Shown here: one piece after another, positions 1 through 5,191 of the stretch
Layout: each line of letters opens with the position of its first letter
Numbering within the stretch: the stretch's first letter is position 1
Assembly: GCA_002455335.1 (NCBI GenBank)
Contig: DKKP01000258.1
Coordinates: 1-6,830 of the forward strand
Length of the DNA: 6,830 bases
Source: Anaerolineales bacterium UBA6663
GTDB lineage: Bacteria > Chloroflexota > Anaerolineae > Anaerolineales > UBA6663
Direction of reading: 5' to 3'
Translations under genes and position numbers: made by a program
The notes under the pieces: generated by a model
Told to the model about the DNA's origin: nothing
What the model saw: the letters and a program-made list of their open reading frames with translations, nothing else
Database searches by the model: none

Positions 1-383
1 GGGGCCGGGCGCTGACCCGGCTCAACCCAAACGCGACAGTCGCCCGCGCCGTGCTCGAATGCCTGAGCCTGCCCGGCGATTCACCGGCCGACGCCCGACC
101 GAGCGCCGTGGTGGCCACGCTCCTGGCGTTCGGGCCGGTGAGCGTGCTGGCGCTCGCGATCGTGCGCCCCGGGTGGGCCCGCGCCGCCGAGCACTACTGG
201 CGCCACTGGCGGCACATCCGCACGCACACCACGGGCGCCGACCTGATCCGACGCGGCCTGCGCCCGGGCCCGCGCTTTCGGCAATTGCTGTGGGATCTTC
301 GCGCCGGTCTGCTCGACGGCTCGATCGCGCCCGATCAGGAGGCGGATTGGATCGAGCGGGCCCTGACAGAGGAGCGACCATGA
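1..383 (+). CDS. CCA-adding enzyme / poly(A) polymerase-type tRNA nucleotidyltransferase, C-terminal part (5' truncated by window)
   Basis: The reading frame is open from base 3 to the TGA at 381-383, giving 126 visible residues; the start lies before the window. The GTG at 51 is only an internal codon because the frame continues upstream without a stop. The visible part is all alpha-helical. It ends with the pattern TGADLIRRGLRPGP (visible residues 77-90), then RFRQLLWDLRAGLLDGS (91-107). This matches the C-terminal signature of class II CCA-adding enzymes (G-x-DL-x-x-x-G-PGP-x-x-x-x-LL-x-x-L-x-x-x-x-LDG), which contact the tRNA body. The catalytic head with the GS and DxD motifs would lie outside, so activity cannot be judged. 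In this family the enzyme adds or repairs the 3' CCA of tRNA in the cytoplasm. The stop overlaps the next start (ATGA), so it is the upstream member of an operon. A poly(A) polymerase with the same fold is the main alternative. Confidence 0.68.
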   Translation, partial: GRALTRLNPNATVARAVLECLSLPGDSPADARPSAVVATLLAFGPVSVLALAIVRPGWARAAEHYWRHWRHIRTHTTGADLIRRGLRPGPRFRQLLWDLRAGLLDGSIAPDQEADWIERALTEERP

Positions 384-919
384 CCGCTCAGCCATCGGCA
401 GCCGAGGTCGATCGGTCTGCCGTGCGCATCCGTCCGGTCGTGGCACAGGACCTGCCTGCGCTCGAGTGGGAGGGCCAATACCGTCACTATCGCCGCGTCT
501 TCCAGGCCAACTTCGATGACATGCGGCGTGGTCAGCGCATGATGTGGGTCGCCGAGTCCGAAGGGCGTCTTGTCGGCCAGGTCTTTGTTCAGCTCCTCAG
601 CGCCGACCCCAACTTCGCTGATGGCGTGCGGCGTGCGTACCTTTACGCGTTTCGCGTCCGCCCGGGCTGGCAGGGCCAGGGCCTCGGGACGCGTTTGATG
701 GCGGCCGCCGAAGAGGACCTCGTCGCGCGCGGATTCCGCCTGGCCGTGATCGCAGCGGGCCGCGACAATCTCCGCGCCCGCACGCTCTATGAGCGGCTTG
801 GCTACCGGGTCTTCGCCGAGGATCCAGGCGATTGGACCTATACCGACGATCAGGGACAGCTCATCCGTGCTGCCGAGCCGGCCTGGTTGATGCAAAAGCC
901 ACTGCCTGCTCGGGGGTGA
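380..919 (+). CDS. GNAT-family N-acetyltransferase
   Basis: A 179-residue protein with a single GNAT domain (about residues 14-150). Members transfer an acetyl group from acetyl-CoA to an amine of a small molecule or protein. Motif A is clear: FRVRPGWQGQGLGTRLM (91-107), with the pyrophosphate-binding Q98-x-x-G101-x-G103. Motif B is NLRARTLYERLGY (130-142), with the usual Asn and Tyr. The N-terminal strand VRIRPV (15-20) begins the fold, so the ATG at 380 leaves a short 14-residue lead. That start has a strong ribosome binding site (AGAGGAG at 368-374, 5 nt spacing) and overlaps the preceding stop by 4 bp, which supports translational coupling. The frame is open upstream to 59, but that part is antiparallel-composition noise inside the previous gene. 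The substrate cannot be read from the sequence. The segment after the fold (150-179) is longer than in minimal GNATs and contains a DWTYTDDQG stretch. Confidence 0.9.
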   Translation: MTAQPSAAEVDRSAVRIRPVVAQDLPALEWEGQYRHYRRVFQANFDDMRRGQRMMWVAESEGRLVGQVFVQLLSADPNFADGVRRAYLYAFRVRPGWQGQGLGTRLMAAAEEDLVARGFRLAVIAAGRDNLRARTLYERLGYRVFAEDPGDWTYTDDQGQLIRAAEPAWLMQKPLPARG

Positions 920-922
920 CTC

Positions 923-1489
923 GTGCCCGCTGTCGATGCCTTGCGCTGGAACGCTCGCTATCGTGAAGGCCGGCATGAATACGCCGGCGGTCCGCGCCCG
1001 TACCTGACCGAGAACGCCCATCACCTCCCGACCCGGGGTTGGGCCCTCGACGTCGCCATGGGCCGCGGCGCCGCGGCCGGCTTCTTGATCGATCGCGGTC
1101 TGAACGTGATCGGCGCCGACATCGCCTCTGTGGCCGTGCGCGCGGCGAAAGAAGATTGGCCGACGCTCAACGCTGTCGTCGCTGATCTGACTTGCTTCGA
1201 GCTGCGCGCCAGTTCGCTCGACCTCATCGTGAACTTCTACTACCTCGAACGCAGCCTTTGGCCAGCTTTTCGGCGCATGCTCAAACCCGGCGGGGTGCTC
1301 GTCCTCGAGACCCTGACCCAGGCGATGTGCCTCTCGCAGCCCGACACCGATCCGGCCTTCTTGCTCGCGCCGGGCGAATTGCCGACGGCCTTTGCCGATT
1401 GGGAGATCCTCGACTACCGCGAGGGCTGGAACACGCCTCACGGTCGTTCGCGCCGCGCCACAGCCGGCATTGTCGCACGGCGCCCCTGA
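923..1489 (+). CDS. Class I SAM-dependent methyltransferase (TehB-like)
   Basis: A 188-residue, single-domain methyltransferase. Motif I is LDVAMGRG (42-49), the usual LDxAxGxG SAM-binding loop. GADIA (64-68) carries the acidic residue D66 expected to bind the SAM ribose. VADLT (86-90) follows as motif II, and DLIVNFYYLER (100-110) with KPGG (121-124) forms the motif IV/post-motif region. The sequence resembles the family of small methyltransferases annotated as TehB-like or thiopurine-like; the acceptor is unknown. The tail SRRATAGIVARRP ends on the last strand of the Rossmann-like fold, so the protein is complete. The start is a GTG three bases after the GNAT stop. GGGGGTGA (912-919) overlaps that stop and serves as ribosome binding site, which indicates tight coupling in the same operon. 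Met46 replaces the Cys often seen at that position in relatives; this is not a catalytic position. Small-molecule detoxification is one possibility, but nothing in the sequence proves it. Confidence 0.88.
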   Translation: MPAVDALRWNARYREGRHEYAGGPRPYLTENAHHLPTRGWALDVAMGRGAAAGFLIDRGLNVIGADIASVAVRAAKEDWPTLNAVVADLTCFELRASSLDLIVNFYYLERSLWPAFRRMLKPGGVLVLETLTQAMCLSQPDTDPAFLLAPGELPTAFADWEILDYREGWNTPHGRSRRATAGIVARRP

Positions 1490-1514
1490 ATTCAAGTCTG
1501 ATTTGGAATGCACT

Positions 1515-1561
1515 GCGGGAGCGCGGGCCGGCCGATTGGGTCGGCCTGGCCACGCTCCCGC
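1515..1561. terminator. Long GC-rich hairpin between convergent genes, likely bidirectional terminator
   Basis: A 9-bp perfect outer stem (GCGGGAGCG 1515-1523 with CGCTCCCGC 1553-1561) encloses an inner stem of 10 bp with a single bulged T (1526-1535 with 1541-1551) and a TTGGG loop. It lies between the methyltransferase stop (1489) and the stop of the opposite-strand dehydrogenase (1616), so it could end both transcripts. No U-tract follows immediately on either strand; the nearest T-run is TTTTT at 1588-1592, inside a small CCGC/GCGG hairpin. A further 5-bp stem (1602-1606 with 1612-1616) sits at the dehydrogenase stop. The structure is directly visible; terminator function is inferred. Confidence 0.55.
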
Positions 1562-1615
1562 GTTGTCAGCTGTGGATCCTTGCCGCGTTTTTGCGGAGGG
1601 CGCGGGTGCTGCCCG

Positions 1616-2725
1616 CTAGAGTCGCGCCAGAACCTGCGCCACGATCTCGCGGATCAGGGTGGCCTCGCCTTCGGCGGCAGGCGCGCTCGTGTTAGTCAGC
1701 ACGATCTTGATCGCCTGCTCGCGCGCCGCGTTCTTGAAGACCTCGTAGGCCTCGACGATTTGCTCGAGCGGATAGTGATGCGTGATCAACAGTGTTGGGT
1801 CGAGCTTACAGGCCTGGATCATGCGCAGCAGCACCGGGATGGTGTTGGTGTTGACTACGCCCATCCGGATCGTGATGTTGCGCGTCCAGAGCACCTCTTT
1901 GTGCAATTCGACGCTCTTGCTGTAGATGCCGATGTTGGCCATCCGCCCGCCGGGCCCGATGATGTCCTGAGCCAGCTGGCATGTCGCGGGGTTGCCGATC
2001 ACCTCGATCGCGACATCGACGCCGCGGCCGTTCGTCAGCGCCATGATCTTGTCGTACGCCTTGCCGTCGCGGTTGTTGATCGTGGTCGTCGCGCCAAGCT
2101 CGCGCGCCTTCTCGAGCCGATGGTCATCCAGGTCGACCACGATCGTCTCGGCCGGCGAAAAGAACTGTGCGGCCATGATCGTCGCCAGCCCGACTGGCCC
2201 GGCGCCGAGCACGGCAATCGTGTCGCCCAGGCCGACCTCAGCCTTCAGCACGCCGACCTCGAGCCCGGTCGGGAGGATGTCCGCAAGCATCAGCGCGGCC
2301 TCCTCGTTCATGCCTACGGGGATGCGGTGCAGGCTCGAGTCGGCCAGCGGGATGCGCGCGAATTCGGCCTGCAGGCCGTCGATCGTGTTGCCGATCTGCC
2401 AGCCGCCGCGCTCGCAGCTCGAGAACAGGCCCTTGCGACACGACTCGCACCTCCCGCACGACGACGTGCACGGGATGATGACGTGATCGCCGACCCGGAA
2501 GTCAGACACGGCCGAGCCGACGGCCACGATGTGCCCGGTCGCCTCGTGGCCGATGATCCGCCCTGGCGTCACAGTCGCGACGCCGCCCTTGAGGATCGCG
2601 AGATCGGTGCCGCAGATCGTGGTCTTGCTGATCCGCACGAGCACGTCGCCGGGTTCCTGCAGGGTCGGCAGCGGCTTCTCTTCCCAGGCGATCTGGCCCG
2701 GGCCGTGGTACACGAGTGCTTTCAT
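1616..2725 (-). CDS. Zinc-dependent alcohol dehydrogenase (MDR superfamily) with an unusual C-terminal tail
   Basis: A 369-residue medium-chain dehydrogenase that would interconvert an alcohol and its aldehyde or ketone. Catalytic zinc ligands are visible as C38 (TICGTD), H60/E61 (GHEATG) and D149 (LADILPTG). An Asp at the last position is the arrangement of the Thermoanaerobacter brockii secondary-alcohol enzyme group. The structural zinc cysteines C90, C93, C96 and C104 are all present. The Rossmann loop is GAGPVG (174-179). D198 at the end of the following strand (VVDLDD) points to NAD rather than NADP. The family normally ends near KIVLTN (340-345), but this protein carries about 25 more residues: an Ala/Pro/Glu linker, then an amphipathic helix (separate entry). 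The start has a good ribosome binding site (GAGGGAG, about 5 nt before ATG). The gene stands alone, convergent with the methyltransferase and divergent from the RarA-like gene. The substrate is not determinable; short-chain or secondary alcohols are plausible. Confidence 0.94.
   Translation of the reverse strand: MKALVYHGPGQIAWEEKPLPTLQEPGDVLVRISKTTICGTDLAILKGGVATVTPGRIIGHEATGHIVAVGSAVSDFRVGDHVIIPCTSSCGRCESCRKGLFSSCERGGWQIGNTIDGLQAEFARIPLADSSLHRIPVGMNEEAALMLADILPTGLEVGVLKAEVGLGDTIAVLGAGPVGLATIMAAQFFSPAETIVVDLDDHRLEKARELGATTTINNRDGKAYDKIMALTNGRGVDVAIEVIGNPATCQLAQDIIGPGGRMANIGIYSKSVELHKEVLWTRNITIRMGVVNTNTIPVLLRMIQACKLDPTLLITHHYPLEQIVEAYEVFKNAAREQAIKIVLTNTSAPAAEGEATLIREIVAQVLARL
1619..1666 (-). 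other. Encapsulation-peptide-like C-terminal helix of the alcohol dehydrogenase
   Basis: This is the codon range for residues 354-369. The segment TLIREIVAQVLARL (356-369) places hydrophobic residues at 357/358, 361/362, 365/366 and 369, with R, E, A, Q, A and R on the other face, which makes an amphipathic helix. It is separated from the end of the enzyme fold by NTSAPAAEGE (345-354), a flexible-looking linker. Short amphipathic helices joined by such linkers direct cargo enzymes into bacterial microcompartments; the PduP N-terminus is the known example. The helix and linker are seen in the sequence. The targeting role is an inference, because no shell protein is encoded here. An oligomerisation helix is the alternative. 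Confidence 0.45.
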
Positions 2726-2782
2726 AGATCTCCCTCAGGGATGCTTGCCGCGCTCCCGGAGCCGGGCGCACGACGTCTGTCT

Positions 2783-2816
2783 GATAGCGTACCGAACCGT
2801 AGCGCCTGCGGCTATC
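2783..2816. repeat. Inverted repeat GATAGC-N22-GCTATC
   Basis: Perfect 6-bp arms at 2783-2788 and 2811-2816 lie about 60-90 bp upstream of the dehydrogenase start. The spacer holds TACCGAACCGTA and a second copy of TAGCG (2800-2804), which repeats the TAGCG at 2785-2789. This could be an operator with half-sites about 1.5-2.5 helical turns apart. Arms this short can arise by chance. Confidence 0.3.
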
Positions 2817-2845
2817 CTCAAAGCACGGGAGCTTGTGCACTTTTT

Positions 2846-2858
2846 GCGCATGATGCGC
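2846..2858. repeat. 13-bp perfect palindrome GCGCAT-G-ATGCGC
   Basis: Two 6-bp arms flank a single central base, directly after a TTTTT run (2841-2845). It lies about 120 bp upstream of the dehydrogenase start and 190 bp upstream of the RarA-like start. The form and length suit a dimeric regulator's binding site. A hairpin is impossible with a one-base loop unless the arms open, so protein binding is the likelier role if it has one. Confidence 0.35.
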
Positions 2859-2949
2859 CTGGGTGAGCCCCCGCGCCAGCCAAAGCCCAAGCCTGCAGTC
2901 AGGTCGGCCGCTCGGGCTTCCAACCCAACGCATCCGAAGCATGAGCTGG

Positions 2950-2981
2950 TCGAACCCGTCCCGGGCACGCCCGGCGTTCGA
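2950..2981. repeat. Nested inverted repeat upstream of the RarA-like gene
   Basis: The outer arms TCGAAC (2950-2955) and GTTCGA (2976-2981) enclose an inner hairpin CCGGG-CACG-CCCGG (2961-2974). Five and one unpaired bases lie between the two stems. The structure ends 65 bp before the start codon at 3047. It could be a 5' leader hairpin or an operator. GTTCGA resembles a tRNA T-loop, but no surrounding tRNA stems can be formed. Confidence 0.4.
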
Positions 2982-3046
2982 GCGCGCTTGGGCAGGAAGC
3001 GCTGTGTGTGGGACACTACGCGTATCCCGACACTGGAGATGAAACG

Positions 3047-3619
3047 ATGCCGACTCTGCCTCGCGACCCCTGGGTTTCCGTTCGAACCTATCACGATCTG
3101 CCGGCCGATCAGGTGATCTCGGCCCTACAGAAGGAGATCCGTCGGGGCAACACCGAGAACGCGTCCTTACTGGCGTACGAAATGCTGATCACCAGCCCGG
3201 CGCTCGAGGATTATCTGTGGAAGCGGCTGCTTGTGATCGCGGTCGAGGACATCGGCTACGGCGATGTCATGGCCCCGGTGCTGCTCAACGCGTTGCATCA
3301 GGCCGTGCTCGGTTTCGAGCGCAGCATGGGCGAGCGCAAGCTCTTCGCCGTGCACGCGGTCCGGTACCTGTGTGGGTGTCGCAAGGATCGGTCGAGCGAC
3401 GAGATGATCAACTGGATGATGCGCGCCGTCGAGGGCGGGCTGCGCCCAACGATCCCGGACTACGCGATCGACATGCACACCGCAGCGGGTCAGACCCTTG
3501 GCCGCGACAGACGACACTTCTTCGAGGTCGGCGCCCAGCTGCACCCCGAATTGCCCGGCCGCGATCTGACTTACCGCGAGCGGATCCAGGCCATGCTCGA
3601 CAGCGGCGAACTGGCGTAG
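3047..3619 (+). CDS. Stand-alone RarA/MgsA C-terminal-like helical protein
   Basis: A 190-residue protein whose core resembles the C-terminal oligomerisation region of the replication-associated recombination ATPase RarA (MgsA). SALQKEIRRGN (25-35) corresponds to the SA-x-x-K-x-x-RG segment, and WKRLLVIAVEDIGYGD (58-73) to the RRL-x-x-x-x-EDIG segment. No Walker A or B motif exists anywhere in the protein, so it is not an ATPase. The second half carries a pattern I remember from small uncharacterised homologues: PDYAIDMHT (137-145), G148, LGR (151-153) and HFFE (157-160). In RarA this region supports tetramerisation; here the role is unknown and could be binding of nucleic acid or a partner ATPase. 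The ATG at 3047 is preferred over the GTG at 3008: GGAG (3035-3038) lies 8 nt before it, and residues before it are unlike the family. It is monocistronic as far as visible, divergent from the dehydrogenase. Confidence 0.75.
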   Translation: MPTLPRDPWVSVRTYHDLPADQVISALQKEIRRGNTENASLLAYEMLITSPALEDYLWKRLLVIAVEDIGYGDVMAPVLLNALHQAVLGFERSMGERKLFAVHAVRYLCGCRKDRSSDEMINWMMRAVEGGLRPTIPDYAIDMHTAAGQTLGRDRRHFFEVGAQLHPELPGRDLTYRERIQAMLDSGELA

Positions 3620-3643
3620 GCTCAGTGCGGCAAGCGACTGGAT

Positions 3644-3662
3644 GGATCCTCGCCACGGATCC
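3644..3662. terminator. Weak hairpin after the RarA-like gene
   Basis: GGATCC (3644-3649) and GGATCC (3657-3662) can pair as a 6-bp stem with a 7-nt loop, 25 bp after the stop at 3617-3619. They also form a direct repeat GGATCCTC. No T-run follows. It is in the 82-bp gap between two convergent genes, the right place for a terminator, but the support is slight. Confidence 0.25.
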
Positions 3663-3701
3663 TCCGACCAACGCTCCGCCGAGCACGCCAGGCGTCCGCC
3701 G

Positions 3702-4424
3702 CTAAGGCCTGGGCGGGCCCGAGCGCATCCGGTCGGGGTGGCCGGCCGGCAATGACTTCGCGATCCGGCTAGCCCAGAAGCTGTATCCGGCCAGCGTCGC
3801 CAGCCCGGCGTAGAACACGGCCATCGCCGCGATCAGCCACGCGCCGGGCACCGGCCCGACGCCGGCTCGCGCCACGATCTCGGCCCACGACGTGGTCGGC
3901 GTCGGGTGCGACATCAGCGCCACGAGCCAGCTGCCAAGCTGGATCAGGTAGATGCCCTGATAGTTGCGCCGCAGCCGGCGCCCGGCCGCCTCCCACCACG
4001 GCATGTGAAAGCGCGGCCAGGCCAGGTCGGCCGACAGCCGTTCGGCCCAATCGACATGCGTCGGCTGCGTCTTTTCGAGCAGCGGTCGGTAGAAGTTCAT
4101 CTCGATGATCCGCGCTCGCGAACGCCAGATGTCGAAGAACTGATAGCGTCGCGCCTCCATCAGCAGCAGGAAGGTGCAGAACACGCTGATGATCGGGATG
4201 ACCACGTGGTGGCCACCCGCCGGATCGGCGAACACGAACGTTAGTGCCGTGGCACTGAGGATAATCGCCCAGTGCGAGGTGGTGTCGATCCGGCCGCGCC
4301 AGGCCGTGGCCTCGCCAAGCTCGCCGCGATAGAGGTGCACCATGGCGTTAATGAATTCCCCGCGTGAGAGGTTGTCGAAGTCGAGCCGCTGCTGGATGCT
4401 TTGGGGTGATGGTTCGGTGCTCAT
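3702..4424 (-). CDS. DUF2270 family integral membrane protein
   Basis: A 240-residue predicted inner-membrane protein of unknown function. The family signature is visible: FINAMVHLYRGELGEATAWRGRIDTTSHWA (24-53 region; key residues H30, Y32, R33, G34, E35, R43, D47), then EARRYQFFDIWR (90-101) and EMNFYRPLL (108-116). Four hydrophobic segments are likely, at about 50-66, 72-89, 156-172 and 194-214. They form two hairpins separated by a long polar central region with many Trp, Arg and Glu. The frame is open upstream to 4733, but that part overlaps the HAD gene. The ATG at 4424 follows GAGGTAG and places the conserved block at residue 24, so it is the sensible start. It is divergent from the HAD gene with 51 bp between starts, which leaves room for little more than a shared promoter region. 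The C-terminus is a short basic, Pro-rich tail. Confidence 0.82.
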   Translation of the reverse strand: MSTEPSPQSIQQRLDFDNLSRGEFINAMVHLYRGELGEATAWRGRIDTTSHWAIILSATALTFVFADPAGGHHVVIPIISVFCTFLLLMEARRYQFFDIWRSRARIIEMNFYRPLLEKTQPTHVDWAERLSADLAWPRFHMPWWEAAGRRLRRNYQGIYLIQLGSWLVALMSHPTPTTSWAEIVARAGVGPVPGAWLIAAMAVFYAGLATLAGYSFWASRIAKSLPAGHPDRMRSGPPRP

Positions 4425-4438
4425 GACTACCTCGTCGA

Positions 4439-4467
4439 TTGGCGTGAATGGGAGCCTGTTGTACCAT
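4439..4467 (+). promoter_or_regulatory. Candidate sigma70-type promoter of the HAD gene, possibly leaderless
   Basis: TTGGCG (4439-4444) and TACCAT (4462-4467) are spaced by 17 bp, and each matches four of six consensus bases. Transcription would begin about 4473-4476, at or next to the ATG at 4476. No Shine-Dalgarno sequence precedes that ATG, which agrees with a leaderless message. The match is visible; activity is inferred. Chance matches of this quality are less common in GC-rich DNA but do occur. Confidence 0.4.
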
Positions 4468-4475
4468 AGCCGGCC

Positions 4476-5189
4476 ATGAGCCGCTTTGATGTCATTGCCT
4501 TCGACGCCGACGACACCCTCTGGCACAACGAGCGCCTGTACGTTGACGCCCAGACGCGCTTCGGACAGCTCCTCGCGCACTACCACGACGCCGAGTGGAT
4601 CGCGGCGCGGCTCTACGCCACCGAGATGCGCAACCTCGCGCACTTCGGCTATGGTATCAAGGCGTTTGCGCTCTCGATGATCGAGACGGCCGTCGAGTTG
4701 ACCGAGGGGCGCATCGCCGGGGCCGACATCCAAAGGATCATCGACATCGCGCGCGAGATGCTCACCGCCGAGGTGGTGCTGCTCGATGGCGTCGACGCGA
4801 CTCTTTCGACGCTGGCCGAGCGTTATCCGTTGATGGTGATCACCAAGGGCGACCTGCGCGATCAGGAGGTGAAGATCGCGCGCTCAGGCCTGGGCGCGCG
4901 GTTCCGACATGTCGAGGTGGTCAGCGACAAGACGCTGGCCGAGTATGAGGCCGTGTTGCGTCGCCACAGGCTGCGGCCCGAGCGCTTCCTGATGGTCGGC
5001 AACTCATTGCGCTCCGACATCCTGCCGGTGCTCGAACTCGGCGCTCAGGCCGTGTACATCCCTTACAGCCTGACCTGGGCGCACGAATCGGCCGCGCCGC
5101 CATCGGCCGATCAGCCCGGCTTCCACCAGCTCGGTGCCATCGGCGAGTTGCCCGATCTGCTGGCGCATCTCGAACGCCAGCCCGCCTGA
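4476..5189 (+). CDS. HAD-superfamily hydrolase (YigB/COG1011-like phosphatase)
   Basis: A 237-residue cytoplasmic phosphohydrolase-type protein. Motif I is FDADDTLW (9-16), with nucleophile D10 and general acid D12. Motif II is VITKGD (121-126), with T123. The motif III lysine is K152 in VSDKTLAEYEAVL. Motif IV is GNSLRSDILP (175-184), with D181 for magnesium. An alpha-helical cap of C1 type lies between motifs I and II (about 20-100). All catalytic residues are present, so it should be an active Mg-dependent phosphatase. Substrates in this group range from FMN to nucleotides and sugar phosphates and cannot be read here. VSDK without the common KP is seen in a subset of relatives. The ATG at 4476 is forced by motif I at residue 9 and has no ribosome binding site; a promoter-like pair lies just upstream. 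It ends 2 bp from the stop of the opposite-strand protease. Confidence 0.92.
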   Translation: MSRFDVIAFDADDTLWHNERLYVDAQTRFGQLLAHYHDAEWIAARLYATEMRNLAHFGYGIKAFALSMIETAVELTEGRIAGADIQRIIDIAREMLTAEVVLLDGVDATLSTLAERYPLMVITKGDLRDQEVKIARSGLGARFRHVEVVSDKTLAEYEAVLRRHRLRPERFLMVGNSLRSDILPVLELGAQAVYIPYSLTWAHESAAPPSADQPGFHQLGAIGELPDLLAHLERQPA

Positions 5190-5191
5190 CC

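Larger units (their letters stand above)
2726..3046. other. Divergent intergenic region (321 bp) with inverted repeats, no gene
   Basis: The region lies between the start codons of the dehydrogenase (-) and the RarA-like protein (+), so it should hold both promoters. I could not find a convincing -35/-10 pair for either gene. No tRNA-like cloverleaf or credible coding frame is present; the frames that cross it have no recognisable domain and overlap real genes. Three inverted repeats are listed separately. The large size relative to the other gaps in this compact window (2-126 bp) suggests regulatory content. Confidence 0.5.

Noticed and set aside
59..379. N-terminal extension of the GNAT protein to 59
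   Set aside because: The extension is inside the tRNA nucleotidyltransferase gene in another frame and is Arg/Ala/Pro-rich noise. The ATG at 380 has a strong ribosome binding site and starts just before the fold.
335..1513. 392-codon open frame on the - strand
   Set aside because: It lies antisense across the GNAT and methyltransferase genes, which have clear motifs. Long antisense frames are expected at this GC content, and the translation has no recognisable domain.
1619..1666. Encapsulin cargo-loading peptide instead of a microcompartment-type helix
   Set aside because: Encapsulin tags are usually short extended segments with Gly, Ser, Leu and Arg; this tail is a clean amphipathic helix. 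No encapsulin gene is in the window.
1508..2866. 452-codon open frame on the + strand
   Set aside because: It is the antisense shadow of the alcohol dehydrogenase. Its Asp/Arg/Val/His-rich composition is typical of a reverse-complement frame, and it shows no motif.
2941..2985. Possible tRNA, because of GTTCGA next to GC-rich stems
   Set aside because: No acceptor, D or anticodon stem can be drawn around either strand; only the nested hairpin is present.
2735..3094. 119-codon - strand frame covering the divergent intergenic region
   Set aside because: It overlaps the start of the RarA-like gene, has no good ribosome binding site that I can see, and its translation resembles no known protein.
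4425..4733. Extension of the DUF2270 protein upstream to 4733
   Set aside because: It would overlap the HAD gene, including its catalytic motif I, and it lacks family similarity. The ATG at 4424 has a ribosome binding site.
4476..5189. HAD hydrolase as a second microcompartment enzyme linked to the dehydrogenase
   Set aside because: It has no tail or terminal amphipathic helix, lies on a separate transcript with two genes in between, and is an ordinary member of a large family.
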